In this document: in pieces, positions 52,683 through 59,151 of the stretch
Layout of the letters: every line of letters starts with the position of its first letter
Numbering within the stretch: position 1 is the stretch's first letter
Assembly: GCA_964399535.1 (NCBI GenBank)
Contig: CAYNRE010000023.1
Location: 1-64,000 of the forward strand
Direction of reading: 5' to 3'
Source of the DNA: CAYNRE01 sp964399535
GTDB lineage: Bacteria > Planctomycetota > Planctomycetia > Pirellulales > CAYNRE01
DNA length: 64,000 nt
Program-made: the position numbers and the translations under genes
The notes under the pieces: model-generated
Database searches by the model: none
What the model saw: the letters and a program-made list of their open reading frames with translations, nothing else
Told to the model about the DNA's origin: nothing

Positions 52683-54074
52683 ATGCGACGACGGCCTGGG
52701 TTTACGCTCATCGAGCTCCTGATCGGTATTGCGATCATCGCGATCCTGATTGCGGTGGTTTTGATCGCCTTGGATCCGGTGCGGCGCATTCATCAATCGC
52801 GTAACGCGCGGCGCGGCCAAGATGTTCGGGCCATCGCCGAGGCGATTGCGCTGCGCTCGCTTGATGAGGGACGCCGTATCGAGTTCCCATCGCCAGTGAA
52901 CCGTCAATGGCGTACGCTGGGCACGGCGACCATCTTGGCCTTGAACAGCGATGTAACGAGGGATGTCTATTGGGGCGACGCCAACCGCAATCTGTCGATC
53001 GACGCGGGCGACTACGCGATCTGGGCCGCCAATCAGGGCTCGTCACCTGCCGGCGACTTGCAAACCCGTTACCGTCTCGGAGACTTCAACGGCGATGGTA
53101 CGGTGGGCTCCGCCGACTACACGGTCTGGGCCGCCAATTTCGGCCGCACCAATCCGGGCGCGCACGATGACTGTTTGCTCGATTGCGGCGACTTGGGCGG
53201 CTCGACCCATGCCCTTGAGTTGCCCGCCGGCGTGGGGGTGTGGATCGAGGACGATGACCTGGTTCCCGAGCCGGGCGTCCAGTCGGCGCTGCCGCTAGAA
53301 CAATCGTCGCTGGCATTTTGGTTACGGACCAGCGGGCCCGGACCATCGGCCGGACAGGTGCTGACCAAGGGAGATGCCGTAGAAGGGGTAAGTCTGTCGC
53401 TGCGCAGCGACGGCTGGGGGGAGCTGACCTCACGCCAGGCAGGGCTGACAAGCGTGGCCACGTTTCCCGCGACGAGTCTACTCGACGGCCAGTGGCATCA
53501 CCTGGCCGTGAACTTTAGCGACCCAGTTGAGGTAGTCATTGATGGCGCGCTTGCGCCGGTCAGCGGGTCGATCGACGCGGAGGCCGGTCAGGCGAGCGAC
53601 CTGGTGCTGGGCGGAGGATCGCTGGCCTTGGCGATCGACGAAGTGCGCTACTACCGCGCGCCGCTGACAAGCGAAGCCCTGGAGGTTGTTCGGACAGGTG
53701 GGCAACTCCACGCTGGCTTTCCGCTGTGGGGCTACTGGATGTTCGACGAAGGGATAGGGACCGAGTCGGAAAACTCGGCCGACTATTTGACCGATCGCCC
53801 GGCCCGACTTTCGGCTGGGACGACTTGGGTCGTCGGAGTGCCCGGACTGCGATACCAAACGCTGGCAACCTGCACAGACCTGGGAGACACGCTTCAGGAG
53901 AGTCTGCCCCGGATGCCGGTCGCGCCGCCGAGCAGTGACCAGACTCCCAGCACCGCCGTGACGCACTACGCCTTGCGAATGGTGGCAGGCACCGCGCAGG
54001 TCCGGGCCTGTAACAGTGAAGGAGTTGCCGCAGCTGGAGCCGGGACCGGACCGACGATCGAACAGACGCGTTGA
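52683..54074 (+). CDS. Chimeric type IV prepilin with dockerin-like and LamG domains
   Basis: The ATG at 52683 gives 463 residues. It opens with a prepilin N-terminus (GFTLIELLIGIAIIAILIAV, Glu5 present). Two dockerin-like calcium loops follow at about residues 99-110 and 134-145 (GDANRNLSIDAGDYAIW, GDFNGDGTVGSADYTVW). A LamG/concanavalin-like domain spans roughly residues 190-350 (SSLAFWLRTS, LLDGQWHHLAVNF). A pilin helix followed by dockerin repeats is an unusual architecture. If processed and assembled, the LamG domain would be displayed on a pilus tip or fibre. Confidence 0.78.
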   Translation: MRRRPGFTLIELLIGIAIIAILIAVVLIALDPVRRIHQSRNARRGQDVRAIAEAIALRSLDEGRRIEFPSPVNRQWRTLGTATILALNSDVTRDVYWGDANRNLSIDAGDYAIWAANQGSSPAGDLQTRYRLGDFNGDGTVGSADYTVWAANFGRTNPGAHDDCLLDCGDLGGSTHALELPAGVGVWIEDDDLVPEPGVQSALPLEQSSLAFWLRTSGPGPSAGQVLTKGDAVEGVSLSLRSDGWGELTSRQAGLTSVATFPATSLLDGQWHHLAVNFSDPVEVVIDGALAPVSGSIDAEAGQASDLVLGGGSLALAIDEVRYYRAPLTSEALEVVRTGGQLHAGFPLWGYWMFDEGIGTESENSADYLTDRPARLSAGTTWVVGVPGLRYQTLATCTDLGDTLQESLPRMPVAPPSSDQTPSTAVTHYALRMVAGTAQVRACNSEGVAAAGAGTGPTIEQTR

Positions 54075-54093
54075 TCGGTTGCGATCGGAATCG

Positions 54094-54131
54094 ACAGCTA
54101 CGCCGCAAGCCGAAGCCCCCAGCGTAGCTGT
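54094..54131. terminator. Inverted repeat between convergent pilin genes
   Basis: ACAGCTACGC (54094-54103) and GCGTAGCTGT (54122-54131) form a 10-bp stem with an 18-nt loop, placed between the ends of the two convergent pilin genes. It is a plausible bidirectional terminator, though no T-tract is present. Confidence 0.45.
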
Positions 54132-54152
54132 ACCGTGCGCGGACGTCGTGAG

Positions 54153-54596
54153 TTAACGGGTCACTGAAATGCTGCTAGACGCTTGTTCGGTGTTGGGCGC
54201 ACTGACGGTAATGCGGTTATTAGCGTCGCGGACGATGGTGTACTCGGTACTATTGGCGTTTGTCGCCTGAGGATCGACCGGTATCGACACGACATACGAT
54301 CCGGTTAGTACGTCCAGGTCCACCAATCCGGCACAGGAGCCGGCGCCCGTTCGACAAATCTCGGTGGCGGTGGTGGTGATTCCACCTGGCACCGTGCCGT
54401 TGTTGTCGATGGCGTACTGATACACGGCGTTCAGAATCGTGTTGACGTCGCTGCGGCGCTGAGCATCGCGCGCGTCACCAAGCTGTTTGGTCGGGTTGAT
54501 CGCCACGATGACAATGGCCGCCAGCACGGCGATGATGCCGATGACCAAGAGGAGTTCGATCAGCGTGAAGCCTGACCGAGAAGTACGGTCGAACAT
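54153..54596 (-). CDS. Type IV pilin (CPR/Patescibacteria-like style)
   Basis: The ATG at 54596 gives 147 residues. The prepilin N-terminus is RSG-FTLIELLLVIGIIAVLAA. It continues IVIVAINPTKQLGDARDAQR, where the INPxKQL-x-x-ARDxQR pattern is characteristic of pilins from Patescibacteria. The C-terminal domain has two Cys in CRTGAGSC and ends SSSISVTR. It is much closer to a classical pilin than the neighbouring DUF1559 host protein. No pilus motor or peptidase is in the element, so it would depend on host machinery. Confidence 0.8.
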   Translation of the reverse strand: MFDRTSRSGFTLIELLLVIGIIAVLAAIVIVAINPTKQLGDARDAQRRSDVNTILNAVYQYAIDNNGTVPGGITTTATEICRTGAGSCAGLVDLDVLTGSYVVSIPVDPQATNANSTEYTIVRDANNRITVSAPNTEQASSSISVTR

Positions 54597-54702
54597 GAGA
54601 AGGGGGGAAGAGAAAGGATGCGAATGCATCGCAGGGGAGTATACCTCTGTCTCGGGACGTGCCAAGGTGCGGCCTGCCCCAGGGTCGCGTAGCCACACGG
54701 TG

Positions 54703-54729
54703 AAAAGCCCCATGCAACAAACATGGGGC
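54703..54729 (-). terminator. Intrinsic terminator
   Basis: On the minus strand GCCCCATG-TTTGTTG-CATGGGGC is followed by TTTT, 25 bp after the stop of the DUF736-like gene. It resembles the terminator at 57636-57663 in stem sequence. Confidence 0.7.
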
Positions 54730-54753
54730 CGGTCTGCGTCGCGCGTGAAACTA

Positions 54754-55068
54754 CTAGAACTCGGCCTCAGGCTCGCCGGCCTGATCGTCGTCGCCCGGTA
54801 GGGGCGTCGTGAGCAGATAGGCCTGCGCCTGGGAGAGCGCGAACTGGAGCGTGGCAATGTCCTCCGGACGGTAGCTGGGCGCGTTGCGCCACTGGCCGCT
54901 CTCGGCGTCGCGATAGCGGCGGGGTGAGAGGGACAACGAGCGAAACCGTTTAGTTCCGTCGTCCGTTTGGGCCTGGTTCAGCCAGATGGCGACCCCGATA
55001 CCACCGGCATAGGGACCAAACTTTTTTTCAGGCGGGTGCTTGGCACCGGCCGCATGAGATTTTGACAT
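54754..55068 (-). CDS. DUF736-like small protein
   Basis: The ATG at 55068 follows GGAG and gives 104 residues. GPYAGGIGVAIWLNQ, RSLSLSPRRYRDAESGQW and EDIATLQFALSQAQAYL match the pattern of short proteins near plasmid and ICE replication or transfer genes (DUF736-like, single-stranded-DNA-binding-like). There is no signal peptide. Family assignment is by pattern only. Confidence 0.6.
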   Translation of the reverse strand: MSKSHAAGAKHPPEKKFGPYAGGIGVAIWLNQAQTDDGTKRFRSLSLSPRRYRDAESGQWRNAPSYRPEDIATLQFALSQAQAYLLTTPLPGDDDQAGEPEAEF

Positions 55069-55308
55069 GGGATGGCTCCTGGGCGCTGGGCCCGGTTGGT
55101 GAAAACGCGGCGATGTGAATGTGCGGCGCAGACTGTCCTCGGCAGCAAAGTGCGGCCAAGGTGCCCATGCTGCCAGACTCGGACCCAGGGGCGCAAGTCG
55201 GAGCTTTGTGGCCACGGTCGGCGCACGGGCCAGGCAGGCGAGAGACGCGCTGTCGCTGTTGGCCAGCGTGCTTGCGCAGGGCGAGCCACTGGTGTATCGT
55301 CGTCGGCC

Positions 55309-55328
55309 GTCGCAGCACGTGTTGCGAC
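55309..55328. promoter_or_regulatory. Imperfect 20-bp palindrome, candidate operator
   Basis: GTCGCAGCACGTGTTGCGAC is palindromic except at two symmetric positions and is centred on CACGTG. It lies 24 bp before the next gene and within the divergent region. Confidence 0.4.
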
Positions 55329-55352
55329 AGGGACGGCCAAGACTTCGCCCGC

Positions 55353-55901
55353 ATGAGTGCCCCGCGACCATTTTCGGCCGAGCGCCCCGAGGACGGTGCG
55401 TCGAGTGACCACCAGCGATTGAACCGACTGCTGGGGCTCCTGCAGACGTTCGCGCGAGAGCAGAGTGTTGATTGCGCGCAGGTCACGCGCATCACCGCGC
55501 GCGTTGAGCAATTGGTTCGCAGCCTAATGGCCGAGCAGGATTCCGCAGCCGGCGTCGAGACCGAACTGCGGATTCCGACTTACTCCGCCGAGCAGCGGGA
55601 GGCGGTCCACCGGATCTATCCGCGCCCGCGACGCGGCGATGTGCTGCGACTTCCGCTGGAGATGCCGGGGGGGACAGGGGTTGATCCGACGGCGCTCTAC
55701 AATTTGGCGACCGTGCTGTCGGTGACGGCCCGGTTCGATAACGGGTGCGCGCGGGCTGCCGAGGTGTATTTATTTGACTCCGTCCAGGAGCGATTTCTAA
55801 TGGATTCAAGCGGCAGGCCGGAGGTCGTCGAGATCGGTTTGCGGGGAGCCTGGCCTGTCGGTCATGTCGACTTGCTCCCGCCCAGCGACGAACGTCCCTA
55901 A
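55353..55901 (+). CDS. Unknown protein preceding the CsrA-like gene
   Basis: The 182-residue protein from the ATG at 55353 has an N-terminal helical part (RLNRLLGLLQTFAREQSVDC) and a C-terminal beta-like part with GDVLRLPLEMPGG and AEVYLFDSVQERFLMDSSG. There is no signal or membrane segment. It lies 31 bp before the CsrA-like gene and is probably co-transcribed with it. No family is recognised. Confidence 0.55.
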   Translation: MSAPRPFSAERPEDGASSDHQRLNRLLGLLQTFAREQSVDCAQVTRITARVEQLVRSLMAEQDSAAGVETELRIPTYSAEQREAVHRIYPRPRRGDVLRLPLEMPGGTGVDPTALYNLATVLSVTARFDNGCARAAEVYLFDSVQERFLMDSSGRPEVVEIGLRGAWPVGHVDLLPPSDERP

Positions 55902-55932
55902 TTGGCCACCCTGCGATGCGAAAGGTGCCGCG

Positions 55933-56475
55933 ATGAATCTGCCCGCCAAGCCGATCGGAATCGTCCTGTCACGTCGGCCGAGCGAAGCGGTTATCATCGC
56001 GCCGGCCGATTCGGACGAGCGGGCCACGGTCACCGTGACCGAAATCCGCGGCGACAAGGTGCGGCTTTGTGTCGACGCGCCGAAGGGGTGGAGCATCCAT
56101 CGTCAGGAGATTGCCGACGCGGCCATCCAGCAAGAGCGGCTGCAGCGGGCATGGTCACAATGCCCCGCGGAAGTGCAGGAGCGTTTCTTGTTGGACATCC
56201 GCCGAAACGAACTGGGCTCCCGCGGAGCGGTGCGCACGGACGATCTGCTATCGCTCTGGAAGCATGCTCCGCAGGAGGTAAAGCAGGCCTTTGCGACGGC
56301 AACCGGCCTGCTCACGCAAATGCATCGCGCGGTCGAGCAAGAGGCGAGACAACTTCAGCAACTGGGGCTGGCCCGTGTCCAGCAGCGAGAAGACGGACTG
56401 GTGATCGAAGTCCGGAAACCGACAACAAACGACGCGGCAGCGAAGTGCGGTGCGGCACGAGAGTCGTCGGAGTGA
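55933..56475 (+). CDS. CsrA-like RNA-binding regulator with C-terminal extension
   Basis: The ATG at 55933 follows AAAGG and gives 180 residues. The first ~55 match CsrA: GIVLSRRPSEAVII, then VTVTEIRGDKVRLCVDAPKG and SIHRQEI, with the conserved R-E/Q-E-I block. CsrA normally has about 60 residues; here a helical extension of about 120 residues follows (EVQERFLLDIRRNELGS...). It may regulate translation of element genes or titrate host CsrA targets. Confidence 0.78.
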   Translation: MNLPAKPIGIVLSRRPSEAVIIAPADSDERATVTVTEIRGDKVRLCVDAPKGWSIHRQEIADAAIQQERLQRAWSQCPAEVQERFLLDIRRNELGSRGAVRTDDLLSLWKHAPQEVKQAFATATGLLTQMHRAVEQEARQLQQLGLARVQQREDGLVIEVRKPTTNDAAAKCGAARESSE

Positions 56476-56493
56476 GCCAGTGCCAGGCCGTCG

Positions 56494-56709
56494 CTACTGC
56501 GGCCCCGGCGGGTCGGTCGCGGCACCTCTCAGGATTACGTGCAACTCGCGGCGGATTGTTTGCCGCAGAGCCTCGTCTAGCGCGGGCAGCCCTTCGATCA
56601 TGCTGTTGCGCTCGACCACGTCGAGGATGCGGGCGATGCACTCGCTCTCGTCCCGCAAATAGGGTGACGAGTGACGCAACGACGGGCCGACTCCAGGGAT
56701 GGTTTCCAT
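56494..56709 (-). CDS. Small ORF of unknown function
   Basis: The 71-residue frame from ATG 56709 is acidic and helical (YLRDESECIARILDVVERNS, LDEALRQTIRRELHVIL). Directly before the start is AACGTACG, shared with two other element promoters. It overlaps nothing else. Support is moderate because no homology is recognised. Confidence 0.4.
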   Translation of the reverse strand: METIPGVGPSLRHSSPYLRDESECIARILDVVERNSMIEGLPALDEALRQTIRRELHVILRGAATDPPGPQ

Positions 56710-56734
56710 AGCGTACGTTGGCGGCCTGATAGGA

Positions 56735-56750
56735 TAACGCGAAAGCGTTA
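56735..56750. promoter_or_regulatory. Hairpin TAACGC-GAAA-GCGTTA
   Basis: A perfect 6-bp inverted repeat with a GAAA loop lies 25 bp upstream of the small ORF starting at 56709. It is a plausible operator or attenuator. Confidence 0.4.
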
Positions 56751-56856
56751 CCAATGTGGTCATCACATACAACTCGACCAATAGTTTCCCCGGGAAACTG
56801 ATGCCAGAGAGGGCTTCCGTTAGGGCTGAACGAGCGGTCTAGAGTCAATCAACTGG

Positions 56857-57258
56857 CTAGCCTGGGAAGTGCCCCGACTCGAACAACAGTCTCCGATGTT
56901 CGACGCGCGCTAGGTCATTGATGGCCAGTGTTCGGATCGTGGCCCGGCCGGTCGGCGTGAGGCCCGTCAGCCTGGGACCGTCCCAGCGAAAGTGCTCGCT
57001 CCACACCTGGGTGCGCGGATCGAACAGTCGAACGACGGCGTCGCTCTGCGGGTCGATGCCCGAGAGATTTGGCCCTTTGCGGGCATTGCAGGTGAGGCAA
57101 CTGAGGGCCAGGTTGTCGGGCGACGAGGAGCCGCCATGTTTGATTGGCCGGACGTGATCGATTTGAAACGGCAACACGTCCAGTTCGTGGGGCAGGTGGC
57201 AATACTCGCACCGCCCCTCGGCTCGCTCCCACACCTGCTGGCGAAGCGCGGCATCCAT
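56857..57258 (-). CDS. HNH endonuclease
   Basis: The 133-residue protein has a full HNH fold: CEYCHLP, FQIDHVRPIKHGGSSSPDNL and LSCLTCNARKG, with both CxxC pairs and the catalytic His. It is separated by 3 bp from the small protein upstream, with which it forms a conserved pair. Its target is unknown; roles in restriction, homing or element competition are possible. Confidence 0.85.
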   Translation of the reverse strand: MDAALRQQVWERAEGRCEYCHLPHELDVLPFQIDHVRPIKHGGSSSPDNLALSCLTCNARKGPNLSGIDPQSDAVVRLFDPRTQVWSEHFRWDGPRLTGLTPTGRATIRTLAINDLARVEHRRLLFESGHFPG

Positions 57259-57261
57259 GCG

Positions 57262-57549
57262 CTAGTTGGCCGGCTGGTCATGCCGTGACAAAGAGAGTCG
57301 CGCCTTGGCCTGAACCAAGTTCAGAAACTCGCCGACGCGAAGGTACTTTTCCAACTCGGCCTGTTCGGCGATCGACAGCTCGCCCCGCTGGTGGCGCTCG
57401 GCCAGGTCGTTGATCCGTCGTGTGGCCTGGTCGCGAAAATGTAGACCCAAGAGCGACCGAGCCGCTTCGGCGGGCAGGTCGCCCTCGTTGGCGGCGACCA
57501 CGGCCGAGAGGATGTCGGCCTCGGTAATGTTTTCGCTAGTGCTAGACAT
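57262..57549 (-). CDS. Small helical partner of the HNH endonuclease
   Basis: The ATG at 57549 gives 95 residues, almost all helical and charged (LAERHQRGELSIAEQAELEK, YLRVGEFLNLVQAKARLSLS). Pairs of this kind of protein with an HNH nuclease occur in planctomycetes and cyanobacteria. Its role is unknown; antitoxin-like control is possible. A TATACT -10 box lies 11 bp upstream of the ATG. Confidence 0.65.
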   Translation of the reverse strand: MSSTSENITEADILSAVVAANEGDLPAEAARSLLGLHFRDQATRRINDLAERHQRGELSIAEQAELEKYLRVGEFLNLVQAKARLSLSRHDQPAN

Positions 57550-57635
57550 GTCCCAAGTATACCACGGTCTCCCTGCGGCAAGCCAGTTCCAGCAGCGGGC
57601 CCGGGCTCCGCCCATCTCGCCCCCGCCCGCTCGCA

Positions 57636-57663
57636 AAAAGGCCCCATGCCACAAGCATGGGGC
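57636..57663 (-). terminator. Intrinsic terminator of the DUF932 gene
   Basis: On the minus strand GCCCCATGC-TTGTG-GCATGGGGC is followed by CTTTTT. The 9-bp perfect stem and T-tract are textbook, 32 bp after the stop. Confidence 0.8.
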
Positions 57664-57695
57664 GGGCTGAGAGTTCCAAACGATTCGCGAGCAAA

Positions 57696-58724
57696 CTACG
57701 CGACCAGGCTCAGCAGCCCGGCCACTTTTTGGTCGGCTTCGGTGCGGTCGCCGGCGTACTTGAGCTCCTGGGTGAGCCGGGTCAGGGCGTCGACGACCGA
57801 GAAGATCGTGAAGCGTCCCTGCTCCTTGGCCACCTCCAAGGCACGTTTGCCCAGGTCACGGGGAATCCCGTGCTTGGCAAGCTGCTTGAGCGCCTCTTCG
57901 GCATCATCGCCAAGCGTCTGCACCATCGCCTGACGGATCACGCGCACGAAACCATCGCGCCGCTCGTCGCGCTTGGCGACGAGGCGCTCGATGATCCGGC
58001 GGACTTCGGCAAAGCACTCATGCACGTTCGCCGTGTGCTTGCGGGTGAAGTCTTCGACTTCGACGGCGTCCCAGACAATGTGATTCTGGCACACCGCCTG
58101 AAACCAGAATGTCGAGATGCCTACCGAGCGACGGCCTACCTCGCTATTCCACACGAAGAATCCGGGCGCAAAGGCCTGGCCGTCGATCTCGGCCCAGCCC
58201 AGTGGGTCGATCAGAAAGGCAAACATGTCCTGTTCGCCCGCATACAATCCGGTCGCCCCGTTGAATCCCTTCTGGGGCGGTTGGAAGTCGGTGGCAAACT
58301 CGCGGATCATGGTCAGCAGGTCGGCGTTGTAGAGCCGGGTGTAGCTGGCCGTGTGAATCGAGCGAATTCGTCCACTCTGCTCGAACATCTGCAGCGGCTT
58401 CGTGCCCCGAGGCAGTGTTTCGCCGAAGACGCGCGACGCCGTGTCGGCCGACAGCCGGTTGACCGTGTCTTTGCTGACACCGGCCAGGCGGCAGAGCTGT
58501 GAAAAGCTCCAGTCGGTCATCTCGAACGCTCCGTCGGTTCCGACGCCAAGCAGTAGACGATCGATGCCGTCGGGCTTGGCGAGAATCCGCGAGGGTTGAT
58601 CCCAATGATCCTGGGACGATTCTTTTTGGGTCTGGCAATACTGCCAGAGGTCGATGAGCGTTTCATATCGCTCGTCTTCACCGCGCCTGAATAACTGCTG
58701 GTGGGCTTGGGTCAAATGAGCCAT
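57696..58724 (-). CDS. DUF932 family protein
   Basis: The ATG at 58724 follows GGAG and gives 342 residues. It has the DUF932 core (QMFEQSGRIRSIHTASYTRL, FFVWNSEVGRRSVGISTFWF and QNHIVWDAVEVEDF). DUF932 proteins are common on plasmids and phages and are often called phage/plasmid-like TIGR03299; their function is unknown. There is no signal peptide. The gene has its own terminator. Confidence 0.82.
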   Translation of the reverse strand: MAHLTQAHQQLFRRGEDERYETLIDLWQYCQTQKESSQDHWDQPSRILAKPDGIDRLLLGVGTDGAFEMTDWSFSQLCRLAGVSKDTVNRLSADTASRVFGETLPRGTKPLQMFEQSGRIRSIHTASYTRLYNADLLTMIREFATDFQPPQKGFNGATGLYAGEQDMFAFLIDPLGWAEIDGQAFAPGFFVWNSEVGRRSVGISTFWFQAVCQNHIVWDAVEVEDFTRKHTANVHECFAEVRRIIERLVAKRDERRDGFVRVIRQAMVQTLGDDAEEALKQLAKHGIPRDLGKRALEVAKEQGRFTIFSVVDALTRLTQELKYAGDRTEADQKVAGLLSLVA

Positions 58725-58780
58725 GACACACACTCCGTGGGCAAGAGAAACGTGATGTGAAGTAGCAGAACTCTCAGCGA

Positions 58781-58808
58781 GTCCCTGTCCTCGAAGGGGG
58801 ACAAGGAC
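58781..58808. terminator. Stem-loop between DUF932 and the small downstream gene
   Basis: GTCCCTGTCC and GGACAAGGAC pair with one mismatch around an 8-nt loop, 56 bp before the end of the gene at 58864 (minus strand). It has no T-tract. Confidence 0.35.
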
Positions 58809-58863
58809 GCCCATCGTGCCCAAGGGCAGCGAGACAGCGCAAGTAGAGCCGATTGACAGACCG

Positions 58864-59151
58864 CTATTGGGTGTGTGGCACACCGTCGTCGATCTCGGTC
58901 GCCAAGCACAGCGCGAGTTCACTGCCGGCGTCTAGGCGGAGAATCGCCAGACTGGTCCGTGGGTCGAGTAAAACCATCGAATGGCGATCAGGCCCCTCAA
59001 ACGTTTGCGCCGACAAACGTTGCACAACACTGGTCAGTTGGGCATGGCCGACGCGCCGTACGACCGCCGGACTGACCCGATATCGCAGTGCGGCGCTGCC
59101 GTCCAGCGGCACATAGAACGTGGGCCAAGCGGCAGTCAGCGAGTCGTTCAT
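58864..59151 (-). CDS. Small protein coupled to the TraG-like ATPase
   Basis: The 95-residue protein starts at 59151 and overlaps the upstream ATPase stop by 4 bp (ATGA), so it is probably translationally coupled. It is beta-rich (FYVPLDGSAALRYRVSPAVV, SMVLLDPRTSLAILRL). No signal or family is recognised. It may be an accessory of the transfer machinery. Confidence 0.6.
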   Translation of the reverse strand: MNDSLTAAWPTFYVPLDGSAALRYRVSPAVVRRVGHAQLTSVVQRLSAQTFEGPDRHSMVLLDPRTSLAILRLDAGSELALCLATEIDDGVPHTQ

